From assembly GCF_016808335.1 (NCBI RefSeq), contig NC_053149.1, positions 35,418,118 through 35,482,117 on the forward strand: 64,000 nt of DNA. The letters are read 5' to 3'. The first letter of the stretch is position 1. Each line of letters starts with the position of its first letter. The notes below the pieces were generated by a model. The model was given only the letters and a program-made list of their open reading frames with translations. It was not told the origin of the DNA and did not search any database. Below, in pieces: positions 49,861 to 62,140 of the stretch. The stretch comes from Panicum virgatum (taxonomy: Eukaryota; Streptophyta; Magnoliopsida; Poales; Poaceae). Made by a program: the position numbers and the translations under genes.

Positions 49861-49870
49861 ATATTTATAG
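49861..49870 (-). promoter_or_regulatory. TATA box of the antisense PMD gene
   Basis: CTATAAATAT on the minus strand, about 205 bases upstream of the ATG at 49656, a normal distance for a plant promoter with a leader of some 170-180 bases. It supports independent antisense transcription. Confidence 0.65.
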
Positions 49871-50036
49871 AAGCCTGATGCGTTGCCATCGGCTTTTTTG
49901 GAAAGTAATCGGACACACAGAATTAAAGGGGAAGTCGATTTCATTAATAAGAAAGATCATTACAAGGAAAAGCCGATTGTTAGAAAGGAATTAATCCTTC
50001 GGCTTTGTGATCCTAACCCTACGATGCTACCTACAT

Positions 50037-50576
50037 CTACCAGTCGTAGGTATCTAAGTGCCTACGGCGCTTGGGACTCCGGGCCGGCGCATCACCGCCG
50101 TCGTCACTGTCGTCGTCGTCGTCGTCGCTGCTGAAGGCACTGCTGCCGCCTTCGGACCCGAGGTCGCTCAAGCCGTCATCGTCGCTGCTGCTCTCTTCCT
50201 CGCTGTCCTCCTCGGAGGACCTAAAGAAACGAAACGGCTTTCTGCCCATCAGCTCGTCGTCGTCGGAGGGGGAGTCGATCTCCTCTTCCGAGGAGGAGTC
50301 GACTCCGTCTGAAGAGGGGTCTTCCTCGTCGCCACTCTCCGACTCTTGGAACAGGAGCCGGAGGTCTTCTCCTTCAGTTTCGGGATTGTCCTCCTCTACA
50401 TCGCAGTGCAGAGGAGCCAGCGCTTCGTACGCTGCGGTTGGGTCCCACTCCGGCATCGGCTCCCGACTCTCCGGAATGGAGTCGATGGAAGAAGCAGGGA
50501 GGGGGGAAGAAGAAGGAGAAGAGGAGGAGGAAGAATCTCCGAAGGAGTTGGAGTCGGAGGAGGAAGAGATCGCCAT
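50037..50576 (-). CDS. Antisense acidic Ser/Asp/Glu-rich protein
   Basis: An uninterrupted frame of 179 codons. The N-terminus is a Ser-rich tract (AISSSSDSNSFGDSSSSSS), followed by MPEWDPTAAYEALAPLHCDV, alternating acidic/Ser blocks (SSSEEEIDSPSDDDELMGRK, then SSDDDGLSDLGSEGGS and a run of Asp), and a basic end PKRRRHLDTYDW that could serve as a nuclear localisation signal. It lies on the same strand as the PMD gene and upstream of it. Repetitive acidic composition leaves the opposite strand open too (237 codons, Ser-rich), but this strand has a TATA-like box and a sensible acidic-basic layout. No known family recognised. It is the only unbroken extra gene in the element. Confidence 0.6.
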   Translation of the reverse strand: MAISSSSDSNSFGDSSSSSSPSSSPLPASSIDSIPESREPMPEWDPTAAYEALAPLHCDVEEDNPETEGEDLRLLFQESESGDEEDPSSDGVDSSSEEEIDSPSDDDELMGRKPFRFFRSSEEDSEEESSSDDDGLSDLGSEGGSSAFSSDDDDDDSDDGGDAPARSPKRRRHLDTYDW

Positions 50577-50672
50577 GGCTATTGGTGCTGGAGGATTGGG
50601 GTTTTTTCCTGCGCTACTGGCATTGGGAGGAAGAAGGAGTTTTGCCGTGAAGAAGAGCCGATTCGGGGTGAG

Positions 50673-50680
50673 ATTAAATA
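50673..50680 (-). promoter_or_regulatory. TATA-like box of the acidic antisense gene
   Basis: TATTTAAT on the minus strand about 100 bases upstream of the ATG at 50576. It is not a perfect TATA box; support is positional. Confidence 0.4.
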
Positions 50681-50828
50681 GTGAAAAGATGGAAGACGGA
50701 TCGGCAGTTTCACATTCTATGAGGAGCCAGTTGCAGAGACGTTGTGTCTTCCTTGGTGGTTGCAGTGTGTTTAATGAATATTAACTGGAAGATGAAGCAA
50801 CGGAGTGGTTTTGGAACTATCATTGACA

Positions 50829-50844
50829 AAACTAGGGGGGCATG
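50829..50844 (+). other. Polypurine tract of the Tat element
   Basis: AAACTAGGGGGGCATG directly precedes the 3' LTR start at 50845, the priming site for plus-strand DNA. Confidence 0.8.
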
Positions 50845-52440
<1,596 letters not shown>

Positions 52441-52890
52441 CTCATTTCGTCCCTCTCTCTCCCTCTCCCCCTCTAAACCCTAGCCGCCACTGCGACTGTC
52501 TCTTCATCGATGCCCACCGCACCGGCCGGATCTGCACTCGACGACGCCCGACGTGCCACCCGGGTCCGTACCTCGCCGACGCGCGAAGCCCCGACCGGTC
52601 CGCACCTCGACGACGACGACACACGACGCCCACCGGAAGTGGCTCTACTTCCTCGCCGTTGCCGACCTGGTCTGCTACCTCACCTCGCCACCGGAAGCGG
52701 CTCTGCTTCCTCGCCTTCGCCGACCTGGTCTGCTACCTCACCTCGCCACCGGAACCTTGCGGATCTACTACGCCGACGGCGCCGACCGGATCCCGTTAGC
52801 TCTTCGACGAAGTATGGTAAAGACTAGACGCGGTGCAGTAGCAGGTAAGCCAAATACCTACACCCTCGAAGATGGTTCCAGTTCTTAGGG
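52441..52890 (+). promoter_or_regulatory. GC-rich 5' region of the CACTA second gene
   Basis: A CT-rich start (52438-52480) is followed by GC-rich sequence open in several frames. It contains a 58-base unit (CACCGGAAGNGGCTCTNCTTCC-like start) repeated in tandem at 52632 and 52690, with a third start at 52748. It is read as leader, possibly with a small first exon, because the same design occurs at the other CACTA genes here. Confidence 0.5.
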
Positions 52891-53340
52891 TTTGGAGCTC
52901 GAGTTGGATTAGGGTTCGGAGCTTGAGCTGGACGAGAATTAGTTGGATTAGGATTTGGATCTCGAGTGGGGTTAGGATTTGGAGCAATTAGTGAATGATG
53001 TTTCTGGGATTAGGGTTCGGATTTGTGAATGATGTTTCTGTATCTGTACCTCCAAAATTATACTACTACTGCCATGATGAAATGAATCAAATTAATCTAG
53101 ATATGATTAGCAGGTGATGGGTTAACTTATGCATTACAAGATCTGTGTTAACTACTGCTGTGTTGATAGATATGATTAACTACTGCTATGTGACAATATG
53201 ATTAACTACTTCTGTGTTTAGATATGATTATCTACTACTGTGTTGACATATAATTATCTACTGCTGTGTTTATATATGATTATCTACTGTTGTGTTTAGA
53301 TATGATTATCTACTGCTGTGTTAAATCATTATACATGTGT
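52880..53340. repeat. Minisatellites in the first intron region
   Basis: Units like GGATTAGGATTTGGAGCTCGAG recur every 20-25 bases at 52880-53010. Units of ATATGATTATCTACTGCTGTGTTTAG, about 28-30 bases, repeat six or seven times at 53150-53335. They lie between the leader and the first clear coding exon. Confidence 0.7.
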
Positions 53341-53584
53341 TAAATGCATTACAGTTCATGTATATTGCTTAGATCACACCAGGTGCTATTTTTTCATTGT
53401 ATGCTTCCTGCCTGACACCAGGTACTATGTAGAATATATGATTCTTGATATGCATTGTTGTTAAGGATTTAGAACCATACTTGGTTTGTGTCACCAACCA
53501 GCATTAGGCAATTAGAATTGAGGTAGTGAATATGTTATGAATAATTAGAATTTCTATGAATGCAACATCCTCACCTGTCATATT

Positions 53585-56500
53585 ATGTGTTTACGCGTGT
53601 AAGAAACTACAAAAACTGATTACGAGAGGCAGCGGGACAAGAACATAGCAGAGAATAATGCAAGATTTGAAGCACTTGGCCTCAACAAATTTTCAGCAAC
53701 TGTAAATTCATTTGCAAATGCATTTGCAAGTTCAACGGGAATAAGGGAAGGGGAACAGGGTAGTCGTGCTGGAGATACATATGATTCAGATTATCTCCCT
53801 GAAACTGCAGAGCAGGTTCAGGGAGACACCGATGATGATACGTCATTAGACGAGGAGCTAGTCGACGAGCCTGTTCCTCTAATGATTATTGAGGTACCTG
53901 GGGATGTGATGAACACTTGCATTTCTTACTTCTGGCAGCAGTTCATTATTTGACTTGTTTTTCTAATTCATTCACGTGCTAACAAGATCTTTTTCTCTCC
54001 TACTATATCCTCCTAAACGTTTTCGAAAGAAAATCAGTGCAAGGCGCCGAAAAGGAACTGTAGAAATGCCACCTGGAGGTGCAAGAAAGAGTAAGCGAGT
54101 GAGGTCTCAAGCTCCAGATGAGAGACCTGCTGAAGCTGAAGATGTAGCTGTTCATGGAGGAACCCAGGGTAAGAGAATTAGGCCAAGTCCTTCCAATGAG
54201 AGGCCTCCAGGTGTGGCAACAAGGTCCTCCTCCACAAGGCAACAGCCAACTCAACCAAGTGATGAAGGTCAGCAAGGGCGCTAACAGCCAACACAACCAA
54301 GTGATGAAGATCAGTAAGGGTTACCTCCAATATCAGAAGATCACGGTGTTGACTGGTCCTACCATGGGGCTTATCAGAATGATGGTTTTGGTGGTGAAGG
54401 AGAGCAGCCTGAGGGAGAAGAAGAGGTGCACCCTGAAGAAACGACGCAAGCAGGAGCTAAAGGCAAGTGGCATTTGCTAAAACTGCCTCTTTTTTTACTA
54501 CTGCTGCTATGTCACATGTTGCTGATGCTGCTATGTTACTGCTGCTACCTGTTTTGTTGCTGCTACTGCTATATTACATGTTACATGTTGCTGATGGCTG
54601 TTTTTTGTGAATGATGATGTTTGTGGAAGGGAAATGGAGATAATAATGTAGATGGTTTACGTCCTGGGCATAAACTAGTTGGATTAGATAACTTTATCTG
54701 TGCAACAATTAATTCTCTGTGAGATCTGAATTTCTGTGAAAATTCACTTTAAGCTAATCTGTATCTGTAACTCCAAAATGATACTACTACTGCTGTGTTG
54801 AATTAAATCAAATTAAGATCTGTGCTACAAGATCATGATTACATTGTTGATAGATATGATTAGCAGGTGTTGTATTAACTTGTGCATTGCAAGATCTGTG
54901 TTAACTACTGTTGTTTATCATTTATGTGTCACATGTTGTTGTTGCTGCTATGTTACATCTTGTCATTTTATTAGTACTAACATTCTCAATTGGTTGGTCT
55001 TTTGTAGACCCTGCCCCAAGAAAGGCTAGGACACGAACAAAAGGGATATTGCTTGACAAGATGACATGATCGATGAAGAGCAAGTTGCCTATATACTGTT
55101 GCAGATGGATTCAAAAGACCCCATGACCCGGTTCAAGCGGCGAAATTTGCTTCCAAAGCTAGTGTCATTGTTAGAGATCATGTTCCTGTCTTCACCCATT
55201 GGAAACATTACAAGGAAAAGGAGAGTAAACCCATTTTTGATAACTTCATAGGCAAGCTAGGAGTAAGTTCCTTTATACTCAGTACACGTTGCATTTGACT
55301 ATAACAGTGTTCATCTTTTGCTGCTAATGATAGATCTCTCTCAAAATGTTTCAGTTAAGGCTGCATGTGGACACCAAAGAAAAGGCAGTTGAGGAGGCTT
55401 GCTACAGTGTGTTCCAATCTGCTATAAGACAGAAGCGCTACAAGCTGAAGAAAAAATACTTCACTGGGATTCCAATTGATCAGATCAGAAGAACATCACC
55501 TATCTCCTACATGACTGATGAAATGTGGAACAAACTGGTTGAAAAGTGGATGAATCCCAAAAACTTGGTATGTTATCTTAGTGCAATTCTTTAGTTCTCA
55601 TGTACATGTTCTTACAACTATGTTGGATGAATTATAAATTTATTCTTTCATATGTGACATGTTGCAGCAAACAGCAAAGAAGAACACGCAAAACCATGCC
55701 AAAGTCAAGTTCCACCAGACAACGGGTTCTTGCTGCTATGTTGCACAGCTGCATGAATATGTATGAGGAGGGTCACTTTTTTTACTATTGCTGTTATGTT
55801 AGATGTTGCTGCTGCTGTTATGTTATTACTGCTACATTTCCATTCATGTGTCACACATGTTGCTGCTGGTACTATGTTACTTCTTAACTCCACTGCCTCT
55901 GTGCTACTCATTTTAACTACTCCGTGCATTCCGTGTCGAACAGACACAAAAGAAAATGGCTGCAGCATGTGCAAATCAAGAAGATGCTATTGGAGAACTC
56001 GAAGACCCCGCTGATGGGGACCAAGAAGATGCCGCTGATGAAGAACTTGATGTAGTGGAGGTCTTCAAAGAATGCCATACCAGCCGCAAGAAAGGACTGA
56101 GTGAAACTGCAAAAGAAGCAGTAGTAAGTATAATATGACTATATACACTCATAAGGCAATTTGGCTTAATTGTCCTGGCTTGTATTGCATTTAGCCAACT
56201 TAGTATGGTTGTTTTCCTTGTGTTCATCTAAGTTTGGCCAGATGTAGTAATGTTTATCTAAATTTCTTGTTATTAATGAAAGCATAAGTTGATTGTCTAT
56301 TTGTGGAATCAGTGGTCACTTTGAGGTGCATGACTCTGCATGCACATATGCATATGCTGTTAGTAGGCATGAATTCTTCATCTTCCACTATTAACACATA
56401 AATTTGCAGCAGGCCAGTGTAGTTGAGGCTCTGCCATGCTTGTAGATTGCATTTTCTGTCTGTTTGTAAGAACACAGGGGAGAAATATCTCATAGTGCTG

Positions 56501-57115
56501 CATTTGGTGAATCTGTGAGTCTTTTTAGGCTAGCACAGTCGTTTGCTAGGTAAATGGACTATTTTATGGTTGTAGCATAATCTGATTTGTTGTTAGTATT
56601 TCTTTCAGTTCTGTATGCCATTGCTCCTGCTGCTACATTACTTATGATTTGTTGGCATTGGTGCATTTTAACTATTCGTTCCTGCATTGAATAGTAGCCA
56701 GCTAATTCACATTTGGTTTTGGATTATGTCATGCTGACATGGAAGCCCTTAAGGCCATTCCTCCTGCCGAAGGCAATGCAGTAGTCTCAAGTGCAGAGGT
56801 CGTCTCCAAGGTGCTCCCCAAGAATAGCAGCAACATCTTCCTGAAGAACATTGGTGTGCAGCCACAGCCAAAGAAAGGGCGCTGGAGGCACAGCTATCAG
56901 CTGAAAGACAAGGTTCTGAACTTCTCCAAGAGGAAGTGATTGTGCTGAAGCAAAAATCTCAGAGCACGGACGAAGCGCTTGAGAAGACCCGAAGAGAGTT
57001 GGAAGAATACAAGCAGCAAGTGGAAGAGAACAAGAAGGCGATGGAGGAAACCAATGCGCCGATTCGCCGGTTTTTTATGATCAACAGTGGTGCCAACAGT
57101 GGTCCTTCAGTTTGA
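53585..57115 (+). pseudogene. CACTA second gene, Ptta/En/Spm-type (Transposase_24-like)
   Basis: Exon-like blocks: KNIAENNARFEALGLNKFSA and an acidic stretch (53.6-53.9 kb); a basic KKISARRRKGTVEMPPGG with duplicated QPTQPSDE units (54.0-54.3 kb, TAA at 54282 and TAA at 54315); PAPRKARTRTKGILLDK (55.01-55.06 kb); LRLHVDTKEKAVEEACYSVF...MTDEMWNKLVEKWMNP (55.35-55.57 kb); QTAKKNTQNHAKVKFHQTTG (55.67-55.73 kb); DEELDVVEVFKECHTSRKKG (56.04-56.1 kb); VSSAEVVSKVLPKNSS and, after a frame change near 56880, a coiled-coil tail ending at 57115. The KVKFHQTTGS and VFKECHT motifs are those of the plant Ptta/En/Spm family. Introns are rich in TGCTGCTATGTTAC repeats. Such proteins are thought to bind the element ends together with transposase. 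Stops and a shift make this copy doubtful. Confidence 0.75.
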
Positions 57116-57409
57116 TGAGCTGCAGTCTGGTGGGTTGGATTTTGTCTGGTGAACTTCTCTAGTGATGGGTGTATGGTGAACTTGTGTCTGGTTGGTGCTG
57201 GGTCACGTTCGGTGGGTTCTAGGTGAAGCACTTGGTGCTGGTTAAACACTTTGATGCCTGTGTGAACTTTGTGATGAATAGTGTTTGAACTCTATGATGA
57301 ATAGTGTCTGTTTGATGAACCAGACATGATCAGCTGTTATTCTGTGCTATATTTTGGTGTCTGTTATTCTGTACATCTTTATGAATTGCCTCTGTGTGGT
57401 GAGATCAGA
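57116..57409 (+). other. 3' untranslated region of the second gene
   Basis: Short GT-rich direct repeats (GGTGAACTTGTGTCTGG, GATGAATAGTGTTTG and variants). No coding content. Confidence 0.5.
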
Positions 57410-57740
57410 AGCAGACACGTGTCACAATAGGAAGCGTCCACGTGGAGCAACCAGAAGCTACCATGTGGAGCGAACAGAAAGCGACACATGGCACGACCAG
57501 AATACAACATGTGGCACGACCAGAATACAACACGTGGTACAAAAAGAATGGGACAAGTGGCTAGAACAGAATAGAACACGTGGCTCGACCTGAAGTCGAC
57601 ACGTGGTGCCACCGGAACACGACACATGGCGTGACCAGAAGACGACATGTGGCGCCGCTGGAAGCAGACACGTGGCATCCCGAGAAGGCAATACGTGGCT
57701 CTGCCAGCGTGGTAGCTCGTGACGTCAGCTGCCAGCGTGG
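57410..57740. repeat. Right G-box subterminal array of the large CACTA
   Basis: Roughly a dozen units of 26-30 bases of form GACACGTGGCGCGACCAGAA. Intact CACGTG occurs near 57414, 57440, 57532, 57577, 57600 and 57670. It is followed to 57830 by GCCACGTCAGCTGCCAGC repeats. It is the mirror of 30840-31270 and close kin of 22574-23290. Confidence 0.8.
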
Positions 57741-58049
57741 CATGGCGCCACGTCAGCTGCCAGCATGGCACGACGCCACATCAGCTGCCAGCGTAGCGCG
57801 TGCCACATGGCAGCGTCTTCCATGACGAAATTAATGACGATTTGCATTAGTCATAGAAGGAAAGTAGTTCCATGACAAATAACCTGTTCGTCATTGAAAA
57901 AAACAGTTCTATGACGAATTTGGTCGATTCGTCACGAAAAATCAAATGTGACGCTCTCATAGTGACGATTTCAAATTTGTCATTAATTTGTCACAAACTC
58001 TTTCTGTGACGAAAATTGTTTGTCATAGAAAAGAGGTTCTGTACTAGTG
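57741..58049. repeat. Right terminal repeats and terminus of the large CACTA
   Basis: Repeats of ATGACGAA / TTCGTCA type (57822-58020), matched at the left end (30600-30830), then the terminus GTACTAGTG at 58041-58049. Confidence 0.8.
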
Positions 58050-59240
58050 TGTCTCCTTGTCTTGGGCTATTAAGAGTTAGAATGGTGCATAAAGTAGTAC
58101 TTACTTGTTCATAGATCCTCAATCCATCTGGAGACACTTTTTTTTGGAAAGATTTTTGAAAACATGGCAAAGCTCTAGGATAACTCTCTTGAGGCACTCA
58201 TCTTGTATTTCCTTACCAGGGCAGTGTTTGCCTTTGATCTTCCCTACTACTACAAGCCTTTGTGGAGCTCAAGGTAGGATAAGAACAGAGCACACTTGAA
58301 TTCTATTTATTGTAAAGTCAAAGAGAGGATCCATAAAGAAACAAGTCATGCAATCTCGATCAAAAGGTGCAAGTGTATGAATGGATGAATAGATGGATGA
58401 ATATGGCTTACTCCTTGAGGTAATGGCTTTTCTCTCTCAAATCATCCCTGTCTCTCTCTCTTTTTCTTTCTCTTTTTTTTAGACATGGTTACCCCCTTTT
58501 TCTCTCCCTTTTATTTGGGTCATGCTTCTTTGGCATGCCATCTTTTCTCTTCTTTTTCGAGCAACCATAATCTGACTTTATTTTATTTCAGGAATATTCT
58601 ACGAGAGAGATCACCAAGACATGGAGCATTTATAGATGTGAAGTGGATGGTGGTGCTAATTCCTAATGTAGGAATATAACAAATGAATGGGGCGTGTACA
58701 TGCTTATGATCGAGAAAGCATGAAGAGTATCTTACTAGGGTCACCCAATTTGACAAAACTCCATAGAATATCAAGCAGCATATGTATAAGGGTTTTTCAT
58801 GGAATATGACATATGACTCTGGTAGGACATTGCATATCGCTGGGAAACTTGCCTTTTATTTTTTTTCGAAAACAACTCCAGACTTCAAGCATCACTAGAA
58901 CAAGCTTTCATAACCTTATTTACCATATCTAAACTCACAACAACTTAGACTCGGATCAAGCATATGCAACCCATGGAACTTTCAAGTTTATTGGCAACAT
59001 ATTTGTATAACCAACGAATATAAACTCAAGAGAACTCTTATTTTCAAACTAGGCACAACAGACATGATAGAGCAAAGCAAAACTCATCCTTTCAACTTAT
59101 CAAAAGGGAGTTAAAATATTCTTACCGCGCATCATGGAAAAGGAAATAAAGCAGTAAATTTTTATTTTGTTTTTGGAAGCTTTTATTAATTTTTATTCAA
59201 AGCAAATAAAGGGATACAATTGACTTAGGGGAGGGAACCT
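58050..59240 (-). mobile_element. Gypsy internal sequence, part 2, noncoding
   Basis: It continues the minus-strand gypsy after the CACTA. There is no RT, RNase H or integrase motif on either strand. A CT-rich microsatellite lies at 58451-58475. The minus-strand motif AGCTTGGGGGAGGTTCCC (complement near 59228-59245) just after the coding end is common in grass gypsy internal regions. Confidence 0.65.
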
Positions 59241-59307
59241 CCCCCAAGCTAGCTCTTAGTTTATGGTCAAAAAACAGGACCTTTCTCCATACCTGATCAG
59301 GTTGAGG

Positions 59308-60420
59308 TCATTTCGTCCGCACTTGGAGAAGTAGTAGCGGTCGATGACGTCTTGTTCTTCTTGCGCCACACATTCTTGGTCTTCTTTGGTGGCATAGCGG
59401 CACAGGAATAGGATCCTCGGATGTTGGATAGACGATTTCCAGATCTTCCCATACTAAATTGGTGATGAAATCAGGGATCTTCTGATCATCTTCCACTGGC
59501 TCGGTTGGTGGAGTATGAATTTCCCAATCCTCCCAAGCTGGCTTGGAAGAGGGGTGATAGTCTTGATCATCCCAACCGGGCTCTGCCCATAGCCCTTGTT
59601 TCTTACTATTCTCATGAATCAGGAATACCTCTTTCTTGTTTTGGAATTTAAATTTCATGGTCTTTCCCATGATACGGAGGCTTATTCTTCCTCTCCCCAC
59701 ATCAATTCTGGCATTTGCATCCTTGAGGAATGGTCGCCCAAGTATGAGCGGAATTCCAAGATCTCCTTACATATCAAGGACTACGAAGTCCACCAATATG
59801 TAGGTATTCTTGACTTTTACCATTAACCTTTCCACAACTCCTTCTGGATATCTTATCGTGGAATCTGCCAGCTGAACACACATAGTGGTAGGGAAAATTG
59901 ATGGATAGCCTAGCTTCTCGAAAGTCACCTTGGGCATGATGTTAACGCTGGCTCCAAGGTCACAAAGAGCGTGACCAGATTCATAATCAAAGATTGAGCA
60001 GCTGATCATTGGGGTTCCGGGATCTTCTCTTATTGTGGCGCCAACTCGCCCCATGCACCTCTTCTTGGGCGTGTGAGCTTCTCTGCATAGCTGAGGGATG
60101 TCCTGCTAAGGGGGCTCTTTCCACATAGCATTGATGACATTCACGCTTTCTAGAGTTGATTCGGGTTGCCCCAGAATCTTCCCTAGTTCAGCAGCAGGTG
60201 TAGCAGCAGCTAGTTGAGCTAATTGAGTTTCTAGCGCCTTATTGAAACTCAGCTGGTTCTTCATAGCAGTGGAGAATCCATCCATCTTGGCATGGATGGT
60301 CTCCACAGATTTGTCTGTAGCGGCCAACTTCTTCTGAAGGGACTCATTGATCTTCGCTTGACCATAGACAAGATCTCTCAAGGTAGGCTGGTTAGTGTAA
60401 GCATCTAGGCCCTCTAGGTA
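59308..60420 (-). pseudogene. Gypsy gag C-terminus and protease (non-autonomous element)
   Basis: From right to left: a helical gag segment (DLVYGQAKINESLQKKLAAT, ALETQLAQLAAATPAAELG); a stop near 60106; the protease with MISCSIFDYESGHALCDLG, ASVNIMPKVTFEKLGYPSIF and VVERLMVKVKNTYILVDFVV (60054-59767). A frame break near 59766 is followed by VGRGRISLRIMGKTMKFKFQ and a Trp/Asp-rich tail ending at 59308. DLGAS is the normal active-site wording in this plant group. The coding region ends there, with about 1.4 kb of noncoding sequence (CACTA removed) before the LTR, so no pol is present. The right side is cut at 60420 by a copia LTR. Confidence 0.8.
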
Positions 60421-60840
60421 TGTTTCGGTGATTAATGACAACCATTATTGTGACAAATGAGTTTGTGCAGCTTAATGAATCATTACCGCTCATTTAGTCA
60501 TATGTCAAAAGAGGCCCCTCAATTTCGTTATTCAAAAAGACGATCTCGGTATTCAACTCAAATATATAACAAGACTAAGGATCTTTCTAGTCCTAAGTGT
60601 CGTAAGGTTGAGAAGGACACTTAGGTTAGTATAGGTTTTAGAGTTTTGTAGTGATCGCACTATTAAGAGGGATTAAGGTCAAGTAACTTGAGCATGGACA
60701 TGGTCATTTGAAAATGGATGCACACTATGGTCACTCAGGTTCCTAGAAGTTCAAATAAGTGGTTTTCAACTTATATCTCAAGAATATTTGGATTTCACTC
60801 AAGACTCAAATCAGAAAAGGCAAAATCAGAAAAAGTCTAT

Positions 60841-61270
60841 ACACCGGTTTAACCGACGCTTACACTTTTCTATACGTCGGTTAAACGCAGTCAGCAGAGT
60901 CTGGACAGGTTCTATACACCGGTTAAACCGATGTTGTTTGAATTAACGTCGGTGCATTAGTCCAGAGTTGGTTTTTCCAGGGCATTTCAAGTTCAATACA
61001 CCAGTTAAACCGACACTGTTTGAAATAAGATGTCGGTGCAATTGACCAGTGAGATGATTTTTCCAAGGATTTCAGAAGTTGTACTCACCGGTTAAACCGA
61101 TGATGGATTTGACTTAACATCGGTGCAGTTGTCTAGAGACTTGGTTTTTCATTGATTAGTGGACAACTACACTCACCGGTTAAACCGATGATACGTCGAT
61201 TAATCTGCCCGAGTTGTAACGGCTAGTTTTCAGAATGGGCAGTTTACATTCATCGGTTAAACCGACGCTG
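60841..61270. repeat. Repeated CACCGGTTAAACCGA motif in the LTR
   Basis: CACCGGTTAAACCGATG and variants occur near 60842, 60917, 60998, 61087, 61174 and 61252, every 75-90 bases. Each is paired with a nearby partner of type CGTCGGTGCA or ACGTCGATTAA. The core CGGTTAAACCG is an 11-base palindrome. The array sits directly upstream of the TATA box. Confidence 0.85.
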
Positions 61271-61353
61271 GCTATTGGAGGTACGTCAGATTATCTGGCG
61301 CTAAGCAGTTTTCTGGCAGCTTTTCTCCAACGGCTCTATTCGTGTGAGCTGCC

Positions 61354-61361
61354 TATATATA
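61354..61361 (+). promoter_or_regulatory. TATA box of the copia LTR
   Basis: TATATATA in CTGCCTATATATACTCC, preceded by CCAACGGCTC. It marks the U3/R border some 700 bases before the LTR end. Confidence 0.7.
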
Positions 61362-62077
61362 CTCCTCCAATGGGTCATTTTGCACTCTTGACACCAGGCA
61401 ACATTCATACACTCATATATTGTTGAGAGCCATCTTGAGCTTCATCTTCCACACATTTGTTCATTCAATCATTCAAGAAGCAAGACTAATGACTTGAGTA
61501 GAGAGAAGCTTGTGTGCATCCGTTCTTGGTGATCGGTTCTTGCTCAAGTGAGGGCCCTAGCTTGTTACTCTTGGTGATTGGCAGCACCTAGGCGATCTTG
61601 GTGATTGAAGGTGTTTCTTCCGGAGCTTGCCAACGATTGTGGGAGCCCGAAGAAGTTTGTACGTGGCTTGAGCTCCACCATGCCGGGATGGTGAACGGAG
61701 ACTCTTAGTGAGCGCCCTCGTCTCGGTGACTTGGGAGGCGACAAGACTCTTAGTTAGTGTCACAACGTGGATTAAGGGTGTGTGCCAACATATCGACACC
61801 ACGAGAAAAAATCCGGTTGTCTCTTGCCCACTCTTTACTTTCAAACACTTACTTTCATGCAATTATTCATGTGCTTGACCTTAGAGATCATAGCTTAGCT
61901 CTACCTTGCTTAGTTTCTTTTCTAGTTGTATCTTTGTAAGCTTGTGTAGTTTGCCTAGCTAGCCGGTTGGTGAATTGAGCCTTATTAGTATTGCATAGGT
62001 TAAGGTTTCTTTACTTTGTTTTAGAAATTTGAAAAAGGCCCAATTCACTCCCCTCTTGGTCCATCGATCCTTACAAT

Positions 62078-62090
62078 TGGTATCAGAACC
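62078..62090 (+). other. Primer-binding site, initiator tRNA-Met type
   Basis: TGGTATCAGAACC begins 3 bases after the LTR; the common copia site is TGGTATCAGAGC. Confidence 0.85.
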
Positions 62091-62140
62091 TCGTTGCTCA
62101 TTTGGATCATTAGGCTTCACCGCCTAGAGCTGTGGCCAAG

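Larger units (their letters stand above)
60421..62075 (+). mobile_element. 5' LTR of the SIRE-type copia element
   Basis: 1655 bp. It starts TGTTTCGGTGATTAATGACA and ends CGATCCTTACA just before the primer-binding site. It contains a repeat array (60841-61270) and a TATA box (61354-61361). Confidence 0.8.

Noticed and set aside
50071..50784. Plus-strand Ser-rich frame of 237 codons
   Set aside because: Shadow of the antisense acidic gene: GAN/TCN-type codons read as Ser/Leu on the other strand. The minus strand has the better start and promoter context, though I cannot fully exclude the plus strand.
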